Shown: positions 59,918 to 62,959 of the stretch, piece after piece
Position numbering within the stretch: the stretch's first letter is position 1
How the letters are laid out: each line of letters opens with the position of its first letter
Assembly (NCBI RefSeq): GCF_014805685.1
Contig: NC_060904.1
Coordinates: forward strand, 13,542,811-13,606,810
Reading direction: 5' to 3'
Source of the DNA: Silurus meridionalis
Lineage: Eukaryota; Chordata; Actinopteri; Siluriformes; Siluridae
DNA length: 64,000 nucleotides
Program-made: the position numbers and the translations under genes
Notes under the pieces: generated by a model
The model's database searches: none
The model's input: only the letters and a program-made list of their open reading frames with translations
What the model was told of the DNA's origin: nothing

Positions 59918-60502
59918 TATATAGATATTTTTTCTTTTATCTGGTTAAAGTCCTTACTAGCTTTACTTAAAAAAATCCCCCCTGGACAATTGTATACTTT
60001 TTTGTTGCAGTTACAACATATGACCAGTAGATGGAGCAAAACGCTACAAAGCCAGGAGCTGTTCGGTGTTTTTCAGTGCTGAACTGAATATTCCCTCCAA
60101 TGTGTCAAACTTGGGAGGTTTATTAATGACATTCGACCCGAACATAACAAACTTCTGCTATTCATTTTTAAGAGATCGAGGGCAGTTATTCTGGCTCACT
60201 TGCTTTATTAATTTAGCTGCAATGGATTCATTGCATGATGAGTTTTTCATCATCCTTTAGAAAGCAGATTGTTTTTTTAATAAAGGTAGCTGATGCTAAA
60301 TCTGTGAGGTTATTCTGTTATACATAGGGATTGGGAGAAAACACATACACACTGCTGTACATTGCATACACACTGTGCGCTTTTTTGTTTTTATTGCCCA
60401 TGTTGTCCATGCTGATTATGCATCATACAGAGGTGACATGGGAGGACCAGCAGAACATGCACAACGGTTTGGTCCACCATAATGGCCATCCACTGCCGCC
60501 AG
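10823..60502 (+). CDS. rims1: RIMS1-like gene, internal coding part (21 joined exons)
   Basis: The exons listed below join in one open frame and encode the linker, PDZ domain, first C2 domain and Ser/Arg/Pro-rich linker of a RIM protein. RIMs are presynaptic active-zone scaffolds: they tether Rab3 vesicles and Munc13 through an N-terminal zinc finger, bind Ca2+ channels and ELKS through the PDZ domain, and bind RIM-BP through a Pro-rich motif. The zinc finger and C2B are outside the window. RIMS1 is preferred to RIMS2 because the PDZ reads TESGRLCAFITK and the pre-C2 linker carries an SQSLSRR cassette. Which teleost paralogue (a or b) cannot be told. Introns range from 111 bases to about 10.3 kb. 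Most of the span is intron, so the interval is not continuous coding sequence. Confidence 0.93.
12275..12321. repeat. (GT)n microsatellite
   Basis: GT dinucleotide run followed by imperfect GT words up to about 12340. Confidence 0.95.
12419..12893 (+). mobile_element. Tc1-type element relic (family T), nearly full length
   Basis: It starts TATATGGGCAAAAGTATTGG with GACAC and ends CAGGTGTCCACAAACATTTG with CCTATA. These ends are imperfect inverted repeats. Inside is a decayed transposase piece: FQHDIAPVHKAS resembles the second-Asp motif (QxDxAPxH) of Tc1/mariner DD34E transposases, and no frame spans the element. Copies occur at 6088(-), 15893(-), 19801, 24243, 28060, 29746, 31617, 38668, 39497(-), 43948 and 62960. 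It behaves as a short non-autonomous element. Confidence 0.85.
12892..12992. repeat. (GT)n compound microsatellite
   Basis: Imperfect GT array that starts at the 3' end of the family T copy, with GGTGT and CTGTG interruptions. Confidence 0.9.
15893..15945 (-). mobile_element. Family T terminal fragment
   Basis: ACACTATATGGACAAACATT and TATGGACACCTGACCATAAG match the reverse complement of the family T 3' terminus. Only the terminal 50 bases are present. Confidence 0.7.
16747..16796. repeat. (CT)n microsatellite
   Basis: Uninterrupted CT run of about 50 bases. Confidence 0.97.
19352..19536. repeat. (AATG)n and (AATCG)n microsatellites
   Basis: A tetramer array AATGAATGAATG at about 19352-19400 with AACG/AATA variants, and a pentamer array ATCGAATCGAATCG at 19509-19536. 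Confidence 0.9.
19801..20295 (+). mobile_element. Tc1-type element relic (family T), nearly full length
   Basis: Starts TGTGGACAAAAATATTGGGA and ends GGTGGCCACAAACTTTTCTC with CATATAGTG. It contains the family words GTTCCAGCATGACAATGCCC and GACTGCACCCCAGGC. No open frame of useful length. Confidence 0.85.
21722..21776. repeat. (GT)n microsatellite abutting a 3' splice site
   Basis: A 55-base GT run ends 11 bases before exon B1 (21788). It sits where a pyrimidine tract would normally be; only GGCACTCACAG separates it from the exon. Confidence 0.97.
21788..21855 (+). CDS. rims1: RIM exon B1: alternative linker exon (GDIDGHWWDQATWHS)
   Basis: Acceptor CACTCACAG and donor CTG|GTGAGC bound 68 bases: two bases finishing a codon, then 22 codons, ending in phase 0. 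Joined to exon A it reads G-DIDGHWWDQATWHSSDTSSM-SL. The block W-D-x-ATWHSxxTS matches the linker segment that RIM2 has directly before HPVTWQPS (there a WLDPATWHS-type sequence, from memory). It enters in phase 1 and leaves in phase 0, exactly like exon B2, so it can replace B2 but cannot precede it in frame. The acceptor lacks a pyrimidine tract and has a GT repeat instead. Confidence 0.78.
21890..21930. repeat. (CT)n microsatellite
   Basis: Imperfect CT array in the 170-base intron between exons B1 and B2. A T17 run lies at about 21974-21991, and together they supply the pyrimidine tract upstream of exon B2. Confidence 0.9.
22026..22219 (+). CDS. rims1: RIM exon B2: linker exon (GDSQRGKRE…SHSEK)
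   Basis: Acceptor CGCCTGTAG and donor AAG|GTACCG bound 194 bases: two bases plus 64 codons, phase 1 in and phase 0 out. Joined to exon A it continues SVSEK-GDSQRGKRETIEQ and includes GHSLEEDAEW, KDSGVDTCSSTTLNEEHSHS and a final EK. These are strongly RIM1-like. It joins directly to HPVTWQPSKD of exon C. It is the RIM1-typical choice for the segment that exon B1 can replace. Confidence 0.93.
22220..23525 (+). other. Intron, T-rich
   Basis: The 1.3 kb between exons B2 and C is strongly T-rich with several poly-T runs. The open frames over poly-T/poly-A are chance. I see no repeat family and no exon. Confidence 0.7.
23526..23645 (+). CDS. rims1: RIM exon C: start of the PDZ domain
   Basis: Acceptor CCTCGTAG and donor AAA|GTGAGT bound 120 bases, 40 codons, phase 0 to 0. 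It reads HPVTWQPSKDGDRLIG, then RILLNKRLKDGSVPRDSGAL, and ends LGLK. The second half enters the PDZ fold; LLGLK forms the strand next to the peptide-binding loop. The RIM PDZ binds the C-termini of ELKS/CAST and of N- and P/Q-type Ca2+ channels at the active zone. The KDGSVPRDSGA insert matches RIM1 rather than RIM2. Confidence 0.97.
24243..24905 (+). mobile_element. Family T relic interrupted by a LINE tail
   Basis: Family T sequence runs from about 24243 to 24340 (CCAGCATGGCAATGCCCCTG, TGCACAAAGCCAGC). It resumes at about 24606 (GAAGATCTTAAGTGGCCTGC) and ends near 24905 with CAGATGTCCACAAACATTTG. Between them, about 24345-24605, sits an L2-like LINE 3' tail with the same words as 9200-9415, ending AAATAAACTTGACTTGAA. 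The first family T part lacks its 5' terminus. Confidence 0.8.
25216..25277. repeat. (GT)n microsatellite abutting the PDZ exon 3' splice site
   Basis: An uninterrupted 62-base GT run ends 13 bases before exon D (25291). Only CTGTTCTGGACAG lies between, so the exon has no ordinary pyrimidine tract. Confidence 0.97.
25291..25390 (+). CDS. rims1: RIM exon D: central PDZ domain
   Basis: Acceptor TTCTGGACAG and donor CCAG|GTAGGC bound 100 bases: 33 codons plus one base. It reads VVGGKMTESGRLCAFITKVR, then KGSLADTVGHLRP and the first base of Gly. GRLCAFITKV and the SLADTVGHLRPGD block are the core strands and helix of the PDZ. TESGRLCAF is the RIM1 form; RIM2 has a Leu-Gly variant here, from memory. 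The exon is constitutive for the domain, yet its splice acceptor is crowded by the GT repeat. Confidence 0.97.
25617..25740 (+). CDS. rims1: RIM exon E: end of the PDZ domain
   Basis: Acceptor TTTTTATCTCGCAG and donor CGG|GTAAAA bound 124 bases: two bases, 40 codons, two bases. It reads GDQVLEWNGRNLQGATFKEV, then YNIIFESKPEPQVELVVSRP and IG. This is the C-terminal helix and last strand of the RIM PDZ; QVLEWNG is the usual D-x-V/I-L-x-x-NG turn. The intron before it is only 226 bases. Confidence 0.97.
25870..26230 (-). mobile_element. Two SINE family B relics
   Basis: Both pieces are reverse complements of the tRNA-like head and CAACAGTGGCAGCTTGG body of family B. They lie in tandem, and the second lacks the tRNA-like part. 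Confidence 0.6.
27097..27159. repeat. (TC)n microsatellite forming a splice-site pyrimidine tract
   Basis: A 63-base TC run ends 14 bases before exon F. The sequence between is TTCTCTTAATGCAG, so the microsatellite serves as the polypyrimidine tract. Confidence 0.97.
27174..27220 (+). CDS. rims1: RIM exon F: short linker after the PDZ domain
   Basis: Acceptor CTTAATGCAG and donor CGA|GTGAGT bound 47 bases: one base, 15 codons, one base. It reads G-DIPRIPDSTHTQLES, which is the RIM linker directly after SRPIG. The phases (2 in, 1 out) fit exons E and G only. Confidence 0.93.
27407..27519 (+). CDS. rims1: RIM exon G: linker between PDZ and C2A
   Basis: Acceptor CCACCCCAAAG and donor TCT|GTGAGT bound 113 bases: two bases plus 37 codons, ending in phase 0. 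It reads SSSSFESQKMDRPSISITSP, then MSPSVLRDAPQYLSGQLS. The FESQKMDRPSIS block is a RIM hallmark. It can join either to the 48-nt cassette at 30986 or directly to the C2A exon at 33983, since all three junctions are phase 0. Confidence 0.96.
28060..28580 (+). mobile_element. Tc1-type element relic (family T)
   Basis: Starts near AAAAATTGGGACACCTGACT and ends TTAGGTGTCCAAAAGCTTTT with GTCCATACAGTG. Internal family words such as GTGGAAGATCTCGAATGGCC are present. Confidence 0.85.
29746..30225 (+). mobile_element. Tc1-type element relic (family T)
   Basis: Starts AGACAAAAGTATTTGGACAC and ends GGTCAGGTGTCCACAAACTT with TTGTCCATGTAGTG. The 125-residue frame at 29921-30298 is a decayed non-coding relic frame and not a gene. 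Confidence 0.85.
30986..31033 (+). CDS. rims1: RIM 48-nt cassette exon (SQSLSRRIEPFNPRVQ)
   Basis: Acceptor TTGCTTACCCAG and donor CAG|GTAATT bound exactly 16 codons in phase 0 at both ends. Inserted between exon G (…SGQLS) and the C2A exon (VKLWYDK…), it gives QLS-SQSLSRRIEPFNPRVQ-VKL. As I recall, mammalian RIM1 has an alternatively used SQSLSRR…PRVQ segment at this place. It therefore looks like a conserved cassette exon directly before C2A. Confidence 0.86.
31617..32004 (+). mobile_element. Tc1-type element relic (family T), 3' truncated
   Basis: Starts GTCAAAAATATTGGGACACC and includes CCAGCATAACAATGTCCCAG and GAACATCTTCCCAGAAG-type words. It ends near GATGTCTAAAAAGCACATCC without the 3' terminal repeat. 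Confidence 0.8.
32660..32945. repeat. Dispersed repeat U (copy 1)
   Basis: Shares long blocks with 42030-42370, including TAATTACTTTAAAACATT, CATGTTGATTAGAGTAT and GCGATTAATxGCxATTAAATATTT. The terminal GATTAATCGCGATTAA-like motif is typical of a fish DNA-transposon-derived repeat (hAT-like, from memory). Confidence 0.7.
33983..34113 (+). CDS. rims1: RIM exon H: start of the first C2 domain
   Basis: Acceptor GATCTTCCATTAG and donor AAG|GTAAGA bound 131 bases: 43 codons plus two bases. It reads VKLWYDKVGHQLIVTILGAK, then DLPSRDDGRPRNPYVKIYFL and PDR. This is the first half of the C2A beta sandwich. Where Ca2+-binding C2 domains such as synaptotagmin have an Asp (DPYVK), this has Asn (NPYVK), in line with RIM C2 domains not coordinating Ca2+. 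DLPSRxDGRPRNPYVKIYFL is diagnostic for RIM1/RIM2. Confidence 0.97.
34225..34396 (+). CDS. rims1: RIM exon I: middle of the first C2 domain
   Basis: Acceptor TTGTTCCACCAG and donor GAG|GTACAA bound 172 bases: one base plus 57 codons, ending in phase 0. It reads S-DKSKRRTKTVKKSLEPKWNQ, then TFMYSPVHRREFRERMLEIT, then LWDQARVREEESEFLGE. The KRRTKTVKK basic strand is the polybasic face of the C2 domain. The intron before it is only 111 bases. The frame runs on past the donor by chance to 34525. Confidence 0.97.
34397..35062 (+). other. Intron, no features recognised
   Basis: The 666 bases between exons I and K are AT-rich. I see no repeat family or exon. Confidence 0.75.
35063..35216 (+). CDS. 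rims1: RIM exon K: end of the first C2 domain
   Basis: Acceptor TTTTTTCTGTTAG and donor CAGA|GTACGG bound 154 bases: 51 codons plus one base. It reads ILIELETALMDDEPHWYKLQ, then MHDVSSMPLPKSSPYLQRKM and MHGESPTRRLQ. The last C2 strand and helix give way to the basic HGESPTRRLQ tail. It can join to the 27-nt candidate microexon at 35999 or directly to exon M at 37095 (…RRLQ-RSHRISDSE). Confidence 0.96.
35217..35998 (+). other. Intron holding a TIR element
   Basis: Most of this 782-base intron is the inverted-repeat element at 35349-35907. The remainder is the pyrimidine-rich lead to the candidate microexon. Confidence 0.75.
35349..35907. mobile_element. TIR element V (MITE-like), copy 1
   Basis: It begins CAGGTAGTCCCCGGCTTACG with ATGG and ends CCATCGTAACTCAGGGACTA with CCTG. 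These are imperfect terminal inverted repeats of about 24 bases. The 60-residue minus-strand frame inside looks like chance. A truncated relative lies at 56451-56800. Superfamily not assigned. Confidence 0.8.
35999..36025 (+). CDS. rims1: Candidate 27-nt microexon (THSSYSYNS)
   Basis: A strong acceptor (CTCTTCTTGACCTTGCAG) and donor (CAG|GTAAAA) enclose 27 bases, phase 1 in and phase 1 out. Inserted between exons K and M it turns …RRLQ-RSHRIS into …RRLQ-THSSYSYNS-GSHRIS. It adds nine Ser/Tyr-rich residues just after the C2A domain. Length, phase and both splice sites fit a neuronal microexon, but no transcript evidence is available and I do not firmly recall the mammalian counterpart. Confidence 0.62.
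36026..37094 (+). other. Intron, T-rich, no firm features
   Basis: The 1.1 kb between the candidate microexon and exon M is T- and A-rich. An (AT)n/(ATTT)n tract at about 37047-37082 lies just upstream of exon M. A Lys-rich open stretch follows an acceptor-like TTTTTTGTCAG at 36651-36661 but lacks a usable donor. Confidence 0.7.
37095..37163 (+). CDS. rims1: RIM exon M: RSHRISDSEISDYDCEDG
   Basis: Acceptor TTTCTCTTCTGTAG and donor CAG|GTGATC bound 69 bases: two bases, 22 codons, one base (phase 1 to 1). It reads R-SHRISDSEISDYDCEDGVG-VVS. This acidic block directly after C2A is conserved in RIM1 and RIM2. An AT/ATTT simple repeat precedes the pyrimidine tract. Confidence 0.94.
37463..37660 (-). 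mobile_element. SINE-like repeat W (copy 1)
   Basis: Contains CACATATACTTTACAGC, AGTGAAATTCTTTCTT, TCACATATC and TTAGGAAGCTGGG, and shares these in order with 63173-63426. The 105- and 107-residue frames across it are spurious. Confidence 0.65.
38370..38462. repeat. (GT)n and (GA)n simple repeats
   Basis: Imperfect TGTG array (about 38374-38420) followed by a GAGA array (about 38424-38462). Confidence 0.9.
38668..38995 (+). mobile_element. Tc1-type element relic (family T), 3' truncated
   Basis: Begins ACTAAGTGGACAAAAGTGTT and contains GTTTCATCATGACAATGCCC and GACTGCACCCCAGGCCTCC. It stops in the CTGACTTTACTAAC region. Confidence 0.8.
39497..39602 (-). mobile_element. Family T 5'-end fragment
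   Basis: CAAAGACATCCTATGCAATT, GAACCACATATGGCTGGAAA and CCCAATACTTTTGTCTAAAT, then AGTGTA, is the reverse complement of the family T 5' end. Its fellow on the + strand is at 38668. Confidence 0.8.
40127..40265 (+). CDS. rims1: RIM exon N: Ser/Arg/Pro linker (DYRQNGRDLQSS…)
   Basis: Acceptor ATTCTCTCTCACAG and donor CAGAG|GTATGC bound 139 bases: two bases, 45 codons, two bases. It reads D-YRQNGRDLQSSTLSVPEQV, then LSSNHCSRSADINRARSRS, then PSVPPPQ. GRDLQSSTLSVPEQV and SPSVPPPQ are characteristic RIM1 linker blocks. The frame runs on by chance to 40326. Confidence 0.95.
40266..41760 (+). other. Intron, no repeats recognised
   Basis: The 1.5 kb between exons N and N2. Mammalian RIM1 carries, as I recall, an additional segment beginning RNVEQ between SVPPPQ and SHFLTLP. 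I looked for it here and did not find it. Confidence 0.65.
41761..41826 (+). CDS. rims1: RIM exon N2: SHFLTLPRTRHSQP cassette
   Basis: An outstanding pyrimidine tract (41700-41757) and CCGCAG acceptor, and donor CTCAG|GTAGAT, enclose 66 bases: one base, 21 codons, two bases (phase 2 to 2). It reads S-HFLTLPRTRHSQPVHHQQ-MEL. A SHFLTLPRSRHSQ segment exists in mammalian RIM1 isoforms, from memory. Both ends are phase 2, so exon N can splice to it or skip to exon O. The longer plus-strand frame from 41632 is in another phase and is not the coding frame. Confidence 0.87.
42030..42370. repeat. Dispersed repeat U (copy 2)
   Basis: Begins GGGCTGTCAGAATTTGGTGT with CCTG and ends ATGCGATTAATCGCTATTAA with ATATTT. 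It shares its order of blocks with 32660-32945. A short AT-rich self-complementary stretch (TAATATTATAATATAATA) lies inside. Confidence 0.75.
43948..44445 (+). mobile_element. Tc1-type element relic (family T)
   Basis: Starts ACTGTATGAACAAAAGTATT with GGGACACC and ends GTCAGGTGTTCACAAACTTT with TATTTATATGG. Internal words (GGAAGATCTTGAGTGGCCTG) are well kept. A TA microsatellite (about 44468-44541) begins just after its 3' end. Confidence 0.87.
44468..44541. repeat. (TA)n microsatellite
   Basis: TA run of about 65 bases flanked by GTATGTATA words, directly after the family T terminus. Confidence 0.95.
45150..45565 (+). mobile_element. LINE 3' fragment with end of reverse transcriptase frame
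   Basis: CCACTGGTGCTTGCCTACAAG reads LVLAYKAKNGPAPSYLRDLI, the thumb-side end of a fish L2/CR1-type LINE ORF2. It is followed by a frameshifted C-terminus and a tail ending CTTTGGACAAGGACATCTGC with TAAATGGCAC and a TAAATG repeat. The coding part is broken. Confidence 0.7.
45757..47202 (+). mobile_element. Tc1-like (DD34E) transposon, inactive
   Basis: The ends GCATTCGGAAAGTGTTCACA and the reverse complement of GGGATATCTGTATGC are imperfect terminal inverted repeats. Both ends also share CTTCACTTT, TTGTTATGTTACAGC and a TTAATAAATTTGCAAAGAT-like stretch. The transposase survives only as fragments. The clearest is 46515-46928: WECFSAE, FQQDSDPKHT (second catalytic Asp) and RPDLNQIEHLWRDLK (catalytic Glu). 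The DNA-binding N-terminus at about 46100-46510 is broken by stops. It sits in the intron in the same orientation as the gene. Confidence 0.9.
46515..46928 (+). pseudogene. Tc1-like transposase C-terminal fragment
   Basis: A 137-residue frame covers part of the DDE catalytic domain. SGGGIMLWECFSAE, FQQDSDPKHTTK and DLNQIEHLWRDLK are conserved Tc1 blocks. There is no N-terminal helix-turn-helix in frame, and the normal D(Q/N)xPxHT motif reads DSDPKHT. It is about 40% of the usual 340-residue length and is not expected to be active. Confidence 0.88.
47279..47755. repeat. Dispersed repeat X (copy 1)
   Basis: Starts near AGAGGTTAAGCGATTTATTG and ends near GGTATCGGTGAAATCCACAA with TTGGTCGACCTCT, giving an inverted-repeat relation. 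It shares GGAACT, GGCxAAAATCCATACC, ATAGTTTTTC, CACATGCTGTTTGTT and TTTAGCACATTTTCA with 61428-61850. Likely a DNA-transposon-derived repeat. Confidence 0.7.
48775..48830. repeat. Terminal fragment of a DNA transposon
   Basis: TGCCAGCTTATTAGGAACTT with GTGCCTAATAAGTGG resembles the widespread fish TTATTAGGAACACx…CTAATAAAGTGG terminal motif. Only the terminus is present. Confidence 0.45.
49048..49482. mobile_element. TIR element Y (MITE-like)
   Basis: Begins CAACCCCAATTCCAAAAAAG with TTGG and ends TTTTTTGGAATTGGAGTTGT. These are inverted repeats of about 25 bases. A second internal CCCAACTTTTTTGAAACATG echoes the same end. No coding frame. The ends match a repeat very common in teleosts; superfamily not assigned. 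Confidence 0.85.
49834..49986 (+). CDS. rims1: RIM exon O: TRSRSTERP…SAPPSPAL linker
   Basis: Acceptor CTGTTTTTAG and donor CGAG|GTGACC bound 153 bases: one base, 50 codons, two bases. It reads R-NYGMPDRREMERPMYTRSRS, then TERPPEAHHMRSSMPTLSS, then GHSAPPSPALT. TRSRSTERP, MRSSMPTL and SAPPSPAL are RIM1 linker blocks. Phase 2 at both sides matches exons N2 and P. Confidence 0.93.
50620..50960 (+). mobile_element. Highly degraded transposase-like relic
   Basis: Reads like a decayed fish DNA-transposon coding region (…CCAATGAGCATCAGTTCAGT…AGACACAACATGCCTCAGCA…). There is no open frame and the match is by eye only. Confidence 0.35.
51190..51497. repeat. Large imperfect palindrome (foldback)
   Basis: The left arm 51194-51250 (ATTCCAAAAGCCAGAGGATG, CTGTGTTAAATCAGGACATT, CAGGTTCACAGTTACAT) is the near-perfect reverse complement of 51438-51494. 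An inner pair, TATTATTATTGTGTTTTAAT with TCTC (about 51281-51304) and GAGAATTAAAACACAATAAT (51340-51360), forms the stem near the loop. The right arm has about 45 more bases between the two paired blocks than the left. Confidence 0.88.
52353..52462 (+). CDS. rims1: RIM exon P: RIM-BP-binding Pro motif (RQLPQLP)
   Basis: Acceptor TGTGTGTGACAG and donor AGAA|GTAAGT bound 110 bases: one base, 36 codons, one base. It reads R-AHPHSGSVQTSPTSTPMNSR, then RGRQLPQLPSKGSLDR. RQLPQLP fits the RxLPxxP consensus that RIM-binding protein SH3 domains recognise, linking RIM to Ca2+ channels. GSVQTSP and GRQLPQLP are RIM1 hallmarks. It leaves in phase 1, which suits the three phase 1-1 cassettes downstream. 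Confidence 0.95.
52463..53910 (+). other. Intron, no features recognised
   Basis: AT-rich, 1.4 kb, with no clear repeat family or exon. Confidence 0.7.
53911..53943 (+). CDS. rims1: Candidate 33-nt cassette exon (KDGHEDLEPGP)
   Basis: A strong acceptor (CTTTCTTATTTTTCTCTCAG) and a fair donor (CCAG|GTGTGT) enclose 33 bases, phase 1 in and out. After exon P it reads SLDR-KDGHEDLEPGP, and it can join on to DDEEEPVV… of the next candidate. It is acidic, without a known domain. Supported by splice sites and frame only. Confidence 0.58.
54181..55090. repeat. Degenerate tandem repeat, unit about 230-240 bases
   Basis: Related words recur: AGCATGACTAGTAATA (54192), AGCATGACTAACAATAGAAA (54322), AGCATGACTCCAAAAAATAC (54541) and GCTTGACTAGCAATAAGAG (55070). 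Also GTGCATTAGTGTCCATTTAT with TACCA (54468) recurs as GTGAATTAGCATCCATTTAT with TACAA (54708). Copies are strongly diverged and the unit boundaries are approximate. Confidence 0.65.
55776..55802. repeat. (GA)n microsatellite
   Basis: Short AGAGAG array with GACAGA interruptions. Confidence 0.85.
55869..55918. repeat. (GT)n microsatellite
   Basis: GT run of about 50 bases. The His/Thr- and Cys/Val-rich frames over it are spurious. Confidence 0.97.
56451..56800. mobile_element. TIR element V, truncated copy 2
   Basis: Begins CAGGTAATCCCTGATTTACA with ATGGAGATGCATTCCGATGA. It continues with AAACAGATAAATTCACAAAC, TGTGGCAGTGAGCACATGGA and CAAGCAC, as in 35349-35590. The far terminal repeat is missing. 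Confidence 0.75.
58333..58398 (+). CDS. rims1: Candidate 66-nt exon (DDEEEPVVRSSTPIQPSFDPEA)
   Basis: An excellent acceptor (TTTTGTCTCCCGCCGCTCCTGCAG) opens a frame reading D-DEEEPVVRSSTPIQPSFDP-EA in phase 1. The only nearby donor is CAA|GTTTGT, which is weak, giving 66 bases in phase 1 to 1. If that donor is not used, the frame continues SLSS and stops at 58411-58413, and an AATAAA occurs at 58884. The exon could therefore be a cassette or, less likely, an alternative last exon. The acidic start and conserved-looking RSSTPIQ…FDPEA favour real coding sequence. Confidence 0.6.
59220..59341. repeat. (CT)n compound microsatellite
   Basis: CT run of about 120 bases with CACTC and TTTCC interruptions at intervals, itself suggestive of internal duplication. 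Ser/Leu and Arg/Glu frames over it are spurious. Confidence 0.97.
59836..59917. repeat. (GATA)n microsatellite
   Basis: GATA tetramer array of about 20 units with one TATA interruption near the start. Confidence 0.97.
60431..60502 (+). CDS. rims1: Candidate 72-nt cassette exon (VTWEDQQNMHNG…)
   Basis: AG at 60429-60430 (CATCATACAG) and donor CCAG|GTTGGT enclose 72 bases: two bases, 23 codons, one base (phase 1 to 1). After exon P or the 58333 exon it would read K-VTWEDQQNMHNGLVHHNGH-PLPP. Composition and frame look coding and the flanks do not. The pyrimidine tract is weak and I do not recall the mammalian counterpart, so this is tentative. Confidence 0.42.
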
Positions 60503-61427
60503 GTTGGTCCTGCCTGATTGGACTTTTCCCTCCTCTTGTGTGCTTTTTTCTTCATTTCTTCTGGAAAACACTTTCAATCCAATAATTATCCAAAGACTAA
60601 ATTGCACATATACACTTAATAAATATATGTTGCTAAATGCAATAGATTTTTTTAATTCTATAATTAAATGGACCGTTTTTTGTAGCATTTCAAAATGGAT
60701 TGCAATTGTACTTTTTCCCCTCCTTCGGTTAAACCGATTAAGATTGGTATTTTTTAAAGATGGAAATAAAAGAGATTAGTACCTCCTTTGGAACGTACTG
60801 TAGGTTAAAGAAAGTTTCCAGGCCAGAAAAAAGACAACAGAAAGTTAAAAGGAAAAACTAGCTGCATTGCTGACACGGAACCATGTGAGGATTTCCCAAG
60901 CTTTATCTGATTATAGATCTTTTTATACAAGGCTAAGACTGCTTACAAACATTTCAGACTTAATAAAAGTAATTATGGTGCTTTGAAGCAATAATATTTC
61001 TAGGTAAAGTTTATTTTTTGTGTCTTATTTTTCACTGTGGGTCAGGTGATGTTCTGTTCTGAAAAAAAATGGCACACTTGTTAAATCTGCACTACACCCC
61101 CACATACTGAGTGTGGAAAGAACAGAATCAGGAGTAAGGGCTTGTATCATGCTAGATTGACGAATAACATTTCTAAGAACATTTTACACAATCCAGAGTG
61201 ACTTGGAAGCAAATTTGGTGCAATGCTGAATTGTGCTGACGAGGAAAAGATATAGAGGCAGTCCTGATAGAATGCTGAAGTGTGTTGATTATAACGCATT
61301 AATTAACACTGATGGCCACATCAACAGTGCGAACAATGAATCAGACTTTTATTGTTGTATTTTTTATTGAGTTAAACACAATCACGCAGTGAAATGCTTG
61401 GGAAAAGGCAAAATTAGTATTAGAGGA

Positions 61428-61850
61428 CGACTGATAATCTTTTTTTCTCAAATCATCGGGACCTGTAGTTGATTGCCGGAACTATAGTCTATGGCGAAAA
61501 TCCATACCGATAAGTTTTTCTGGCTTTCGGTCTGTTATTCTTATAAGAGCGGCCTCTACAGGCAAATCATTGACACCACATGCTGTTTGTTTTTACACAC
61601 GAGACCATGTGGAGAGTGCATGGAGTGCTATATTATATGTATTATTATTATTTTATTAATTATATAATTATATTTATTAATTTTTTTATTTCTTTTAGCA
61701 CATTTTCATGATTCAGTACTGTTTTTTTCTATTTTTGTAATAAAGTTTATTATCAACACTATGAGGACAAAACGAGTGAGAAAGCATGAAACATGAACAT
61801 AATAAACTTGGAATAAAAATGGATCGGTAATCGACAGAAGTGAGTTAATT
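61428..61850. repeat. Dispersed repeat X (copy 2)
   Basis: Contains TTGCCGGAACTATAGTCTAT, GGCGAAAATCCATACCGATA, CACATGCTGTTTGTT and TTTTAGCACATTTTCATGAT, and ends near GGATCGGTAATCGACAG. Same order of blocks as 47279-47755. Confidence 0.7.
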
Positions 61851-62204
61851 AGCAAATATGTAACACAACCTTAAGGCTGTATATAAATAAAATTATTGCT
61901 CAAACAAGGACGTGCTGTTATGGAAAACCTGTGAATAAACAGACATGAACCAATGGTGAAACAGGGTTGGGGAGATTACATGAAGGAAAGCAAACACATG
62001 TAAGACAGAGCTAATAATGAAATGCACTGGTGTGCATGTGGGGCATGAAAGACTGATATAATTACAGAAGTCTGTTGTGCTGCATGCCGGCATGTGCTTC
62101 GTACTGGTGTGAATGGAGCAAAAGAGAATCTCAAAGGGGGATTTTATTTTTTTGGCTAAATTAAACTGTCTAACTAATGTAAAATCTCTTTCTGAGGGAA
62201 GTGG

Positions 62205-62350
62205 TAGCTTAATGGTTAAGTCTTTGGACTTTGTATCCAAAGGCTGGTGAGTTCAATTCATAGCTGCTACTCAGGGGCCCCTGAGCAAGGCCCTTAACTC
62301 CATAGCTGATCAGTTTTAGAAATAAGACAAATGTAAGTCATTCTGCATAA
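62205..62350 (+). mobile_element. tRNA-like SINE (family B)
   Basis: GTGGTAGCTTAATGGTTAAG and GAGTTCAATTC are the box A and box B remnants. They are followed by GGGGCCCCTGAGCAAGGCCC, TTAACTCC and CTGCATAAGGTGTCTGCCAA. This is the best-preserved family B copy in the window. Confidence 0.8.
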
Positions 62351-62959
62351 GGTGTCTGCCAAATTCCATGTATGTGGATGATAAACAGGTTTAGGATTAC
62401 ACCACTTTGAAGACATTTGGGTAGTGGAAAGTATGCAACTTGGCGAACAGATGCTGCAAAGACACGTACAAAATATTCCTGATGTCACTGTTTCACTGTC
62501 AAACAAATCTCTATTGTTTGAAGTTTTTGAATGCAAGTACCAGTGCAGCAAATTACAGGAATTAAGCAAGCTACCCTCAGATTGCAATTGCCGTTGTGGG
62601 GATCGCATAAATGTCTGCCTTCTTCTTCTAAATTGAACTTTGTTCCCTTGCTTGTGGTTTGACACTGAAAACAAATTGATTTTCAAATGAAATTGCTTCT
62701 CAGGGCTGCACGCTTTTGCTCGCTTTGCCATAGCAACGTGGCCGTGTTTAGCCGGGTAACTTACGACTGGCAGTTATCTCATCCTGTCCTGAGAATATAC
62801 GAGGGATTGAATCGATGCTTGTTAAAGTCTTTTTTAGAGCCTGAACTTGATGACATGATATGGGTCAATTGAGTAATTCCATAGAAACAGCTTCTTAATA
62901 CTCTATATAAGGTACCATATTTTCTAGGCTGTCTAGCTTTCAATTATAATTATAGAATA

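Larger units (their letters stand above)
58399..60430 (+). other. Intron with CT and GATA arrays
   Basis: Contains a long CT array (59220-59341) and a GATA array (59836-59917). A stretch at 58490-58760 is richer in CpG than the surroundings; both strands are open for 60-95 codons there but nothing is recognisable. Confidence 0.7.
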
